Shown one piece after another: positions 1-7,991 of a DNA stretch of 64,000 nt (positions are counted from its first letter, which is position 1; each line of letters starts with the position of its first letter). The position numbers and the translations under genes are program-made. Under the pieces are notes generated by a model. That model worked only from the letters and a program-made list of their open reading frames with translations, did not search any database and was not told the DNA's origin. The stretch covers positions 314,150 through 378,149 of the forward strand of contig NZ_DS022294.1 of NCBI RefSeq assembly GCF_000153765.1, in the 5' to 3' direction. The DNA is from Mariprofundus ferrooxydans PV-1. Lineage in GTDB: Bacteria; Pseudomonadota; Zetaproteobacteria; Mariprofundales; Mariprofundaceae.

Positions 1-659
1 AGCTCATCAATCAAGGACTCGGAGATCTCACGCGCCTCATTGAGCAGGCCGAGATCCGTCGGAAAGCGGATCATCTGGTCGGCCACCGTCGCATCCATCA
101 GCAGCTTGCCATGGTGTGTCACGTCCTCTGCCTGCGCATCAACCGCATCAACCGGTGCCGGTCGATCCTGGTCGGACCCATCCCCGCAGGAAGAAGGAGG
201 TGACCCATCACCGCCGGACGTGCTGACCCGGGTTGGTTTCCGCTTCTTTTGGATATGCACCGCCCGATCCACTATCGCCTGCTCAAACGCATCAAACACT
301 TCCGCACCCATGCGCTTGCGTATCTCCACGAACAGGCTCGGAACAAACGGCGGTGCATCCACATATGCACCAAGGCCGCAAAAAAACTGGAGATAGGGGT
401 TCTCCTGGATCTGCAATACTGTCTCTTCATCGCTCAGGTTCAGCTTGTGCTTGATGATCAGCGCACCGATCACCAGACGCGCAGGCTTCGCAGGCCGACC
501 CTGCGTCGCGCTCATCACGGAATTGTAAGCCACGGCAAGATCATCCCAAGGCACAACCTCCGCCAGCTTCACCCAACGATTCTCAGAATTCAAATCACAT
601 CCAAATGGATGAATAAAGTCCTTCAACTGAAGTTGCCGGTCACTTGTCTCTCGTATCAT
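1..659 (-). CDS. IS5-superfamily transposase, N-terminal part (runs off left edge)
   Basis: Read on the minus strand, an open frame starts with ATG at 659 and continues to the window edge (about 219 codons). It begins MIRETSDRQLQLKDFI and contains the helical N-terminal domain typical of IS5-superfamily (DUF772-type) transposases, followed by a low-complexity Ser/Gly/Asp-rich linker. Near the edge the stretch HGKLLMDATVADQMIRFPTD carries the first acidic residue of the DDE catalytic triad. The rest of the catalytic domain lies outside the window, so activity cannot be judged. It sits about 105 bp inside the apparent end of its element, which truncates the type ISP gene fragment at 766-914. 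Confidence 0.8.
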   Translation of the reverse strand, partial: MIRETSDRQLQLKDFIHPFGCDLNSENRWVKLAEVVPWDDLAVAYNSVMSATQGRPAKPARLVIGALIIKHKLNLSDEETVLQIQENPYLQFFCGLGAYVDAPPFVPSLFVEIRKRMGAEVFDAFEQAIVDRAVHIQKKRKPTRVSTSGGDGSPPSSCGDGSDQDRPAPVDAVDAQAEDVTHHGKLLMDATVADQMIRFPTDLGLLNEAREISESLIDE

Positions 660-765
660 GTGCAAACCTTTTGCGCCAGATGCGCCCATTCCCTTGCACT
701 TCAGACTACCATGAACATCGCTTTGTCTCAATATATCAATGGGTTGTGACTTTTTGAGGGGAATC
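1..765 (-). mobile_element. Right-hand part of an IS5-like insertion sequence
   Basis: The transposase at 1-659 plus about 105 bp of upstream DNA form one end of an IS. The outer boundary is placed near 765 because type ISP coding sequence, readable on the minus strand, stops being recognisable at ...NTTPM and is replaced there by an in-frame stop. The opposite end is outside the window, so neither the terminal inverted repeat nor the target duplication could be checked, and the boundary may be off by a few bases. Confidence 0.6.
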
Positions 766-914
766 TACATAGGCGTTGTGTTCGGCAAGTGATTAAAAGG
801 GATGCTTTGAATGCTTTGATTGAACAGGAATTTATATTTTTTTGATCGTTCGCCATACAAATCAAAGTGATAAACACCTGCTAAACCCTCAGGCTTTTTC
901 TTGCCTGTTTTGAT
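766..914 (-). pseudogene. Second fragment of the type ISP restriction-modification gene
   Basis: Removing the IS4 element at 924-2202 and one copy of its 9-bp target duplication makes the minus-strand frame of the gene at 2203-4101 continue without a break into this stretch. It reads on as IKTGKKKPEGLAGVYHFDLY and ends NHLPNTTPM, which matches how type ISP methylases continue after their 'QGVSI' region. The coding sequence then stops at the IS5-like element, so the target-recognition C-terminus is missing from the window. The fragment shows that two insertions hit the same gene. Confidence 0.8.
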
Positions 915-923
915 AAGGAAATT
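915..923. repeat. Left target-site duplication of the IS4 element
   Basis: The 9-bp direct repeat AAGGAAATT lies immediately outside the left inverted repeat and recurs at 2203-2211 immediately outside the right one. This is the expected footprint of a single, still-bounded IS4-family insertion. Confidence 0.85.
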
Positions 924-2202
924 CACTGTTGTCCGGTTAAGCATTGATGAGGCACATTTGTCGCTGATTTATGGCGAATCGTCGCTTTGGCGGCGGTGGG
1001 GAATCAGCCAGCAATTCGAGCAAGTTTCGTCGCTGCATGAGGTTGACGGAAACGAGTCTCGCCAGTTGTTGCATGGATCGGCTTGCAGGCAGGATCCTTC
1101 TTGCCATGTGCAGCAGCAGATAGGCGATCATGGCAATGATAATCTGGATTTTGACAGCGTTCTCGGATGTGCCGATGAAGCGTTTGATCTTCAGGTTCTG
1201 TTTAATCCACCTGAAGAACAGTTCAATTTGCCAGCGCTGTTTGTACAGGGCTGCGATGGCTCCGGCGGAGCGCTTCAGGTCATTGGTGATAAAGACAAGC
1301 TTCTTGCCATCTTCCTCATGCACGAAGCAGATGCGGCGCAGGATGGTCGGACATTCCTTCCTGCCTTTGGCCGATGACAGACGGATATGCTGGTCTTCCA
1401 ATACACCGTCATCTGATACAGGGAGCGTTGCCACTACCTCGAATTCCGCGTTGCGCTTCATGCGGCTGACGAAGCGGATATCCCTTTGTGTCAGGTCATG
1501 GAACCATGCGTAATCGTTGTAGGCCCTGTCGAACACATAAGTGGCGCCGGGCAACAGGGGCATGTGCTCCGCAGCCTTCTTGTCATGCTTTTTGGCTGCG
1601 GTGATGGAAAAGAAGGTGGGAACCTGCGCATCAGGGTCATACACCGTATGCACCTTCACGCCCGATTTGCCGGTGCGGAAGCTCGCCCATTCAAACTGAT
1701 GCTTGCACAGGTCAATCGTCGTGGAGTCAATCAGCCGAACGGCATCCTTGCGGTGGATGCCCTTGCCGCGAAACTGATGCAAAAGCCAGTAAAACAGCTC
1801 CAGATACATGCCCGCAGAGCGCTTCACATTGGCATCAGCAAGCGTGGAACGCCTCACCGAGCCTGCTCCCAGGTGATAGTGCCTGCTGGCGTGACTTTCC
1901 CATGCCGAAACCACATCCCGCAGAGACTGCCGGGAGCAAAGCTGCGCATAGAGCATGACGCAAAACTGCGTCCAGCAGGACAAACTGCGGATACGCCTGT
2001 CACCATCATAACGCCTGACAACCTCCTCAAAACGGTGACGCGGAATCACTCTGAGCAATTGATGAAAAACCGTGTTAGCATGCTTCATGGTCTGAATTCT
2101 CCGGGGCGTAGATTTGCTGTCTCAATCACAATAAATCTACCATATCCCTTGGGAATTCAGACCTTTTTTTATCCCTCCGGATTCCTTAACCGGACAGCCG
2201 TG
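924..2202 (-). mobile_element. Complete IS4-family insertion sequence (1279 bp)
   Basis: Terminal inverted repeats of 18 bp with 16 identities bound the element: CACTGTTGTCCGGTTAAG at 924-941 and the complement of CACGGCTGTCCGGTTAAG at 2185-2202. It is flanked by the direct repeat AAGGAAATT and carries one intact transposase, so it looks structurally complete. The left inverted repeat overlaps the transposase stop codon. It is inserted between codons 633 and 634 of the type ISP gene, in the same orientation as that gene. Confidence 0.9.
937..2088 (-). CDS. IS4-family transposase
   Basis: This 383-residue transposase has an N-terminal DUF4372-like DNA-binding region (VFHQLLRVIPRHRFEEVVRR) and a DDE catalytic domain. 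The triad is visible: Asp in RLIDSTTIDL, Asp in YVFDRAYNDY, and Glu in YKQRWQIELFFRWIKQ, the last within the YREK-like signature of the IS4 family. Length is normal for the ISPepr1-like group and no internal stop is seen, so the protein is probably functional. It mobilises the element at 924-2202. No other complete copy was noticed in the window. Confidence 0.92.
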   Translation of the reverse strand: MKHANTVFHQLLRVIPRHRFEEVVRRYDGDRRIRSLSCWTQFCVMLYAQLCSRQSLRDVVSAWESHASRHYHLGAGSVRRSTLADANVKRSAGMYLELFYWLLHQFRGKGIHRKDAVRLIDSTTIDLCKHQFEWASFRTGKSGVKVHTVYDPDAQVPTFFSITAAKKHDKKAAEHMPLLPGATYVFDRAYNDYAWFHDLTQRDIRFVSRMKRNAEFEVVATLPVSDDGVLEDQHIRLSSAKGRKECPTILRRICFVHEEDGKKLVFITNDLKRSAGAIAALYKQRWQIELFFRWIKQNLKIKRFIGTSENAVKIQIIIAMIAYLLLHMARRILPASRSMQQLARLVSVNLMQRRNLLELLADSPPPPKRRFAINQRQMCLINA

Positions 2203-2211
2203 AAGGAAATT
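2203..2211. repeat. Right target-site duplication of the IS4 element
   Basis: AAGGAAATT directly abuts the right inverted repeat and is identical to 915-923. Confidence 0.85.
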
Positions 2212-4101
2212 AATTGAAACACCCTGTTGAATATCGAACACGTTCTCGTCTTTGCTGCCATCAGGCGAAACTTCTTTTTTCTTGCTGTTACCATGCAAAT
2301 CGATGGTATAAATCTTGTCGTAAGTCTTAAGCAAGTTCCAGCGCATGCCGCGAAAGGTCGGATTATCCAGAAAGCCATGTGGATTAATGAAAGCCAATAT
2401 GCCTTCGCCATTCTTTTCAATGAAGTGCTGGCCGTAGCGCATGAATTTCACATAATCATCATTAATCCATTTCGGATTGCGTTCTTTCAGTTTCTCTTTA
2501 CCACCGGGTTCCTTTTTATAATCCTCCATAAGCTTCATAATCCACTCACCCTTATTGGCGCTTTCACCACTGTACGGCGGATTACCCATCACTACCATCA
2601 CGGGGGTGTCGCGTTTGATATGATTGGCTTCATTGGCTTCGGTACTTAGCCATGAGGAAAAGAGCGTGCCTGTATCGGGATGATGCTCTTCCAGTGAATT
2701 GGTCAGATAAATGTTTAAGCGCTGTTCCTTATTGGCCACAAAGCCAGTATCACGCAGCAGCATATCCAGCTTTAGATGTGCCATGGCATAGGATGCCATC
2801 AACAGCTCAAAACCATTGAGGCGCGGAATCAGGTGTTCATCGACATAACTGCTCCATGCGCCTTGCATGGCTTTGAACTTGCCGTTGTATATGAATTTGA
2901 CCACTTCGGCCAAGAAGGTGCCCGTACCGGTGGCCGGATCAAGCACCTGAACCTTATGCACTTCTTTTTTCTGGATAAGCGGTTTGCCTTTGTTGCGCCC
3001 TTTGCTGATAGCCGCGCCTTGTACCTGTACTTCAATGGTGGTCTTGGAAGTATCCGCAAGTCCGTCTTTTAAGGCAAACTCGGTTTTCAGAATTTCATCG
3101 ACGCCGCGCACGATGAACGAAACTACCGGCTCCGGTGTGTACCAGACCCCCCTGGCTTTCCTTAGTTTTGGATCATATTCGGCCAGAAATGTCTCATAAA
3201 AATGGATGATCGGATCATGGGTTTGCGTGGCGCGTCCAAAATTCTTTAGCAGCGCCTTCACATCCGTGGCACGGAACACATCGGCAAGGTTGTCCACTGT
3301 GGTTTTGATACGCTCGTCAATATCGGCACCGGCTACATGATTGAACAGCTTGCGAAGAAAAGGATTGCTCTTGGGAATCAGCTCCGCTGCCTCCTGGCGG
3401 CTGAATGTATCCAGCGTATCATCATGCAGGCGGGCAGCGAACATGCCGTAGGCCAGTGTTTGCGCATAGATATCAGCGAATGCAGCAGGCTTTAGATCAT
3501 GGATCAGAACGTCCTTGAACGTTTTGAACTGCTGTTGCAGTGCCGTGTTATCCTGAGTCTGTTCATCGGAAGTAATTGCTTTTTCGAGGATGATTTGTAG
3601 CAGCCGAGCTTTGGCTGCCATCATGGAGGCCAGTTTTTTCGGTGAGCGAATCGTCTGACCGACAAATGTGCAGAAGTTCTGGAGCAGAGTGGTTAGTTCT
3701 ACAAAGTTGTCAGGAATCGGAATGACTCTGCCCTTTTCGATAGAGGCAATGCGAACTTCGTGTTCCAATTCCCCATTTTGAAAGAACTGAAAGCAGAGAT
3801 AATCCGTAATAATCAGGTTGTCCAGGGCCTTGCGATAACGATCAAATTGATCCTTGTAGGTTTTGCTGTTCAGGTCTTTTCCGATGTCTTTGGCTTCGAT
3901 AAAACCAACCGGAATATTTTTTCGGGTAATCACATAGTCCGGGTTGCCGCAGTCGGTTACCTGTGACGGTTCGTTGATGACTTCGATTTGAGGAACAAGT
4001 TCCCGTATCAGTGATTCAAGATCACCCCGGTAAGCATGTTCGCTGGCCATGCCAGAGATGTAGCGATTGTTAATCGTTTCAATGTACTGGCTCAGGCTCA
4101 T
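2203..4101 (-). pseudogene. Type ISP restriction-modification enzyme, N-terminal two thirds (IS-disrupted)
   Basis: The original frame starts at 4101 (MSLSQYIETINN) and gives 633 native residues. The ORF then runs about 21 codons into the IS4 element before a stop at 2137. An N-terminal Mrr-like nuclease region is seen around residues 50-75 (CGNPDYVITR, then GFIEAKD: D55 and E69-x-K71 of a PD-(D/E)xK site). The helical linker is followed by an adenine N6-methyltransferase domain with motif I DPATGTGTF at 388-396 and motif IV NPPY at 507-510. No helicase motifs are seen between nuclease and methylase, so the parent is a short ISP/type IIG-like enzyme. The target-recognition C-terminus is lost to two IS insertions. 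Residual methylation is unlikely without it. Confidence 0.85.
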
Positions 4102-4286
4102 GCATGTTCTCCTGAATGAAGTGTTTCGAGACTCTTAATATAAATTGGCGGCCTTCTCCCCGTAACCGCGACGCCATGGCTCAGATCCAGCACGGTCTCC
4201 AGCAGCCGGTACGGCACCCGTTGCGCAGCATTCACTGCATTATTCTTGTTCAGCCAGTTCAGAAGGGGCATGCAAGCACCCCGCAT
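4098..4286 (-). pseudogene. Start fragment of a type III-like DNA methyltransferase (mod)
   Basis: A 62-codon minus-strand ORF overlaps the type ISP start by 4 bp. Its MPLLNWLNKNNAVNAAQRVP (from about 4271) and following YRLLE resemble the opening of type III / beta-class adenine methylases, which normally reads MPxLNWIGK...VPYRLL and goes on to a GDNLxAL segment. Here similarity stops after about 25 residues and the tail (about residues 35-62) is unrelated, so the methylase body appears deleted. A new small functional protein cannot be ruled out. The family reading rests on a short match. Confidence 0.45.
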
Positions 4287-4449
4287 TCAGATTTCAACGA
4301 TCATCCCTCCACTCTTCACCCCCATACTGTGTCAGCAGAGTGGGTGCTTGCAAAGTATTTGCGCCATGATCCAGATGATTCAAGTTTTTTCCGGGTTGTC
4401 CGATAAAATGGACGAGCGCCTGTTTTGGCCCCTCTGGCCTGAAGAGCGC

Positions 4450-4500
4450 GCTTAGGCGTTTCTCTGCGAGAAACGGCGCGTAAGGGGCCAGCCCCTTAAC
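4450..4500 (+). other. oriT: Candidate oriT of the MobQ type
   Basis: An 8-bp perfect inverted repeat, CGTTTCTC (4457-4464) and GAGAAACG (4468-4475) with a 3-nt loop, is followed by GCGCGTAAGGGGCCAGCCCC. The layout closely resembles the RSF1010/R1162 oriT: a TTTCTC/GAGAAA hairpin, then a GTAA-G-rich stretch holding the nick site. It lies about 70 bp upstream of a relaxase of the matching MobA/MobL family in the same orientation. The nick position would fall near 4485-4492 by analogy; this is inference from the family. Confidence 0.7.
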
Positions 4501-4571
4501 CCCACCGCCTCACGGCGGCTTTTTATGACGTTATCTATTCAAAATTCTCCTGAAGGAGGAATGGATACGTC

Positions 4572-5912
4572 ATGGCCATATTTCACCTCTCGCTCAAAAT
4601 CGGAGCAAAGGGCAAGGCCGCCCCGCACTTCAACTACATCACCGCATCGGAAAAATATGCAGCCAGGCGCGGCGTGGTGCATCTCGAGCACGGCAATATG
4701 CCGCTATGGGCTGCCGCCAAGCCTGCTCTGTTCTGGCAGGCATCGGACGAGTTCGAGCGGGCCAATGGCACAGCCTATCGGGAGTTGGAGGTCTCTTTGC
4801 CCCGAGAGCTGCCGCTTGCGCAGCAGGTCGAGCTTGCCCGCCAGCTTGCAGAGGAAGCATGCGGTAACCAGCACGCCTTCAGCTTTGCCATTCACCATGC
4901 CAAAGCCAGCGATGGCGGCATGAATCCCCATGTGCACCTTCAGTTTTCCGAGCGTATTGACGATGGCATCGAGCGAGACCGGCAGCACTATTTCAAGCGT
5001 GCCAACAGGAAAGAGCCAGAGAAAGGCGGCTGTGCAAAGGACAGAAGCTGGCAGGCCAGTAAGCGCGGCAAGCAGAAGGTCGCCGAATCAAGCGAGCGCC
5101 TGCTGGACATTCGCAAAAACTGGGAAACGATGTGTAACAAGGCGCTGGCAGAATTCGGCAGTGATGCCCGCATCGACCACCGCAGCCATGAGGCGCGCGA
5201 GATAGAAACCGCTCCACAGCCCAAGGTGGGCGCGAAGTCGTGGCATCTGTTCCGGCGCACCGGTGAGAAGAACGAGCGCTATTGTCGCTGGGAACAGGTC
5301 ATCGCCAGCAACAACGCCATTATCACCAGCGCTGCCAGCAAGCCATCCGCGCAGGAGCGCTATCACGATGCCATGCAGGAACTGCAAACCGTGCAGCGCC
5401 AGCTTGCAGCCCTTCAGCCTGTTCGCAGACCGGACAAGTCAGCCATCCTCAGGCGCATTGCCGAGAATCAAAAGCGTGTCAGGCGACTGGATGATGAGAT
5501 ATGGCAGCTTGAGCATAACACCATCCACAAAGCCTATGACGCGATGGTGAATGCCCGATGCAGGCGCGATGCTGGCAGCAATTTCTTCATGCGAGCATGG
5601 AACCGCTTTTACTATGGCGGCGACTATGTCCGCCTCACTGATGCTTATGAGAAGGTGCTGAAGCGGAAGGCTGACAAGACCAGAGAGCGCAACAACCTGA
5701 TTGAACGTATTTGCCAAAACCCGAAGGCACAAGCCAAGGCTTCCGCCGATTACGCAAGGCAGGCAAAGGAGTATCAAGCCTATATCCGGCGCAAGGTCGA
5801 ACTGGAGCGGGATTTGCAGTCAGCGCAAAGACAGGTGCAAGCCTGCAAACGATTGTTGCCACAGGCGCAGACGCAGCGCCGGAATGACGCTGGCCTGCAT
5901 CTGACCATATAG
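4572..5912 (+). CDS. mobA: MobA/MobL-family relaxase
   Basis: This 446-residue protein would nick at oriT and pilot the strand during mobilization by a helper conjugation system. The N-terminal relaxase domain is recognisable: MAIFHLSLKIG strand, an early conserved Tyr in FNYITASEKYA, a histidine in AFSFAIHHAKASDGG, and the metal-binding NPHVHLQFSER (HxH). The C-terminal half is a long charged helical region (about residues 270-440) rich in Gln, Arg and Lys. It lacks the primase domain found in the IncQ fusion protein. An AAGGAGG lies 11 nt before the ATG. No mating-pair-formation genes are visible, so the element is mobilizable rather than self-transmissible as far as the window shows. Confidence 0.9.
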   Translation: MAIFHLSLKIGAKGKAAPHFNYITASEKYAARRGVVHLEHGNMPLWAAAKPALFWQASDEFERANGTAYRELEVSLPRELPLAQQVELARQLAEEACGNQHAFSFAIHHAKASDGGMNPHVHLQFSERIDDGIERDRQHYFKRANRKEPEKGGCAKDRSWQASKRGKQKVAESSERLLDIRKNWETMCNKALAEFGSDARIDHRSHEAREIETAPQPKVGAKSWHLFRRTGEKNERYCRWEQVIASNNAIITSAASKPSAQERYHDAMQELQTVQRQLAALQPVRRPDKSAILRRIAENQKRVRRLDDEIWQLEHNTIHKAYDAMVNARCRRDAGSNFFMRAWNRFYYGGDYVRLTDAYEKVLKRKADKTRERNNLIERICQNPKAQAKASADYARQAKEYQAYIRRKVELERDLQSAQRQVQACKRLLPQAQTQRRNDAGLHLTI

Positions 5913-5976
5913 CATCCGTTATGCTGCGAGCAGTGCCTGATTCCGCCCGTGATTCACCAAAACAAGCCGGTACAGA

Positions 5977-6231
5977 CTACAGAACACCGAACATGCACTG
6001 CACGTCCACCATGATGATGACGACCGACAGATATTCTCCAGCCTTTGCAGCATGCACAGTCCACGGCTGTTCGGGCTTTGCCTTGGGAGCAAGGCTTCTT
6101 CTGGCTTTTTCCACCAGAGCGCAAACGCACTGGCTGCGATTCATGCCTCTGCGGGCAGCCATTCGGTCTATCCAGTTGTACAGTTCAACGGGCATCCGGA
6201 TGCCGGATGATTTTGTGGGTGGTTTGGGCAT
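5977..6231 (-). CDS. Small ribbon-helix-helix protein
   Basis: This 84-residue protein has a ribbon-helix-helix pattern near its start: the strand SSGIRMPVELYNWIDRMA leads into two helices (ELYNWIDRMAARRGM, NRSQCVCALVEKARRS). Such proteins usually act as DNA-binding repressors or relaxosome accessory factors. An AGGAGAATCTT ribosome-binding context precedes the ATG. Lying between the relaxase and the recombinase, it may regulate transfer or excision. The C-terminal 35 residues match nothing recognised. Confidence 0.6.
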   Translation of the reverse strand: MPKPPTKSSGIRMPVELYNWIDRMAARRGMNRSQCVCALVEKARRSLAPKAKPEQPWTVHAAKAGEYLSVVIIMVDVQCMFGVL

Positions 6232-6332
6232 AAGATTCTCCTGTTACTTTCTCCAGCATATCGGCGCAAACAGGGGATAACTTGAGGCCATCCCCTGTGC
6301 ACGCCTTGTGCATCATAGAAAATCCGCCCGTC

Positions 6333-7958
6333 TCAACCAGAAGAAGCAGTGCTACATGTCAGCGCCTCTTTCAGCCCCTTCAGGCCGTGGTTTACCAGTT
6401 CCGCCCGGGCAAGCAGCGCTTCCGCCTCCCGGTTCGCTTCGGTGATAATCACACCGGCCTGACCGGTGGAGGCAACTTCATAGATAACCCCTTGCTCGAA
6501 GAAGTAGAGGCACAGCCCCGCATCACGAAAGGCGGCATTGATTCGGGCTCGCAGCTCATACAGTGCGGCATCCTGTTTCTTGCGGTAGCGCAAATCGAAG
6601 ATGGCCGCCGATAATCTGTCCACACGCTCCTGCACCGGCGAGAAGGTGCGCAGCTCTGCCTCTTTCGACTCAATGGCAAGCCGCAGTTCATCGGCTGCCT
6701 GCATGGCCTTCATATACCGGTTCCGCGCATCGGTCAGCATCGCACCATCGGCCATGCTGAACAGTTCGGCAAAGCGTTCGACCTGTTTCTCCGTATCGGC
6801 CAGCCTGCCGCGCAGGATGGACAGTTCCGATTCCAGCGCCTGCCGGTTGTTGGTGTGACCGCCAAGGGCTGAGAACCAGTCCACCTTGTTACTCAAAGCC
6901 ACCAGTGCGGCGGCCTCTACTTCCCTGTAGCGCCAGCGCTTGTCACACGCGCACCCGTTCGACATATAGTTGCTGTTGCAGCGGAACATATGCAAGCGAC
7001 CGTTCCTTATCAGGCGGTAGGTGGTACCGCATGCCCAGCACTTGCACATGCCGGTAAACAGGTTGGTGAACTTCAGCCCCTTTCGCCCAGCCGATGCCGG
7101 GTTTTGCCGACTGACCCGCGCGGACTGCGCCTTGTAAAACAACTCCTCGCTGACAACGGCAGGATAATAGTCGGCAATCGCCTCGCCAATCGGCTCTCCC
7201 TTCTGCTTCGGCTGATATTCACCAATGACCGATTTGCTGCGGATAATCTTGGCAATATAGGAGGAATGCCACATGTCGCCACCGTTGAAGGTGGGCACGC
7301 CGCGCTCGTTCAGGTTTGCGGCAATCTTGCGTTGGCCGGTTCCGGCGATGCTCTGCCGAAAAATATCGCGGATAATCTCGGCGCGTTCCTCAATCACCTC
7401 GAAGCGGGCTTTGTCATCAGACAGGCGTAGCCACCGTGGGCATTGGCCGGTCATCGGGCGTTTACCCTCAATTGCCAACTTACGCCGGTTCTCCCAACTG
7501 GCGGCAAGGCGTTTGGACTTCACCGCTGATTCCTCATGGCTGCGGCTCATGGAAATCAGGCTGAACATGAGCTGGCCGACATCGTTGATGCTCTCGGCGG
7601 TGTAGTGCTGGTTATCCGCCAGCGTCACAATCTCGATACCAGCGGACAGGATAGAAGAAAACAGCCCCAGCGCGGTGAACACCTGCTGGCGTGATAGTCT
7701 GTCCAGACTCTCCAGAATCAGCACCGAACCTTTCTCGATGCGACCGGCTTCGACCAGCTCGATGAACTTCTTCAATGCGCCTTCGGTGGCGTTCTTCCCC
7801 TTGAATGCACTGACGCCAATATCGCGCAGGGAATCATCCAGAATCATGTTGTGCGCTTCGGCATAGGCGCGGCTGGCCTCAAGCTGGCGGCGCAGGCTGT
7901 CACCCTTCAACTGCTGCGGGCTGGAAAATCGAATGTAGGAATAGGCTTTCTTTTGCAT
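6333..7958 (-). CDS. Large serine recombinase (site-specific integrase)
   Basis: This 541-residue protein has the three parts of a large serine integrase. The resolvase catalytic domain shows YIRFSSPQQ (nucleophile Ser12) and ESLDRLSRQQ with the catalytic arginines. The recombinase domain follows (GQRKIAANLNERGVPTFNGG). A zinc-ribbon region contains CKCWACGTTY and a later CNSN/CACD pair, then a coiled coil at about 370-450. A strong AAGGAGCC site precedes the ATG. The gene starts about 70 bp from the point where host kinase sequence breaks, the usual position for an integrase next to its att site. It probably inserted, and could excise, the whole element. Confidence 0.88.
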   Translation of the reverse strand: MQKKAYSYIRFSSPQQLKGDSLRRQLEASRAYAEAHNMILDDSLRDIGVSAFKGKNATEGALKKFIELVEAGRIEKGSVLILESLDRLSRQQVFTALGLFSSILSAGIEIVTLADNQHYTAESINDVGQLMFSLISMSRSHEESAVKSKRLAASWENRRKLAIEGKRPMTGQCPRWLRLSDDKARFEVIEERAEIIRDIFRQSIAGTGQRKIAANLNERGVPTFNGGDMWHSSYIAKIIRSKSVIGEYQPKQKGEPIGEAIADYYPAVVSEELFYKAQSARVSRQNPASAGRKGLKFTNLFTGMCKCWACGTTYRLIRNGRLHMFRCNSNYMSNGCACDKRWRYREVEAAALVALSNKVDWFSALGGHTNNRQALESELSILRGRLADTEKQVERFAELFSMADGAMLTDARNRYMKAMQAADELRLAIESKEAELRTFSPVQERVDRLSAAIFDLRYRKKQDAALYELRARINAAFRDAGLCLYFFEQGVIYEVASTGQAGVIITEANREAEALLARAELVNHGLKGLKEALTCSTASSG

Positions 7959-7991
7959 ATCATCGGCTCCTTCTTTGGCGAGCCTTACCGT

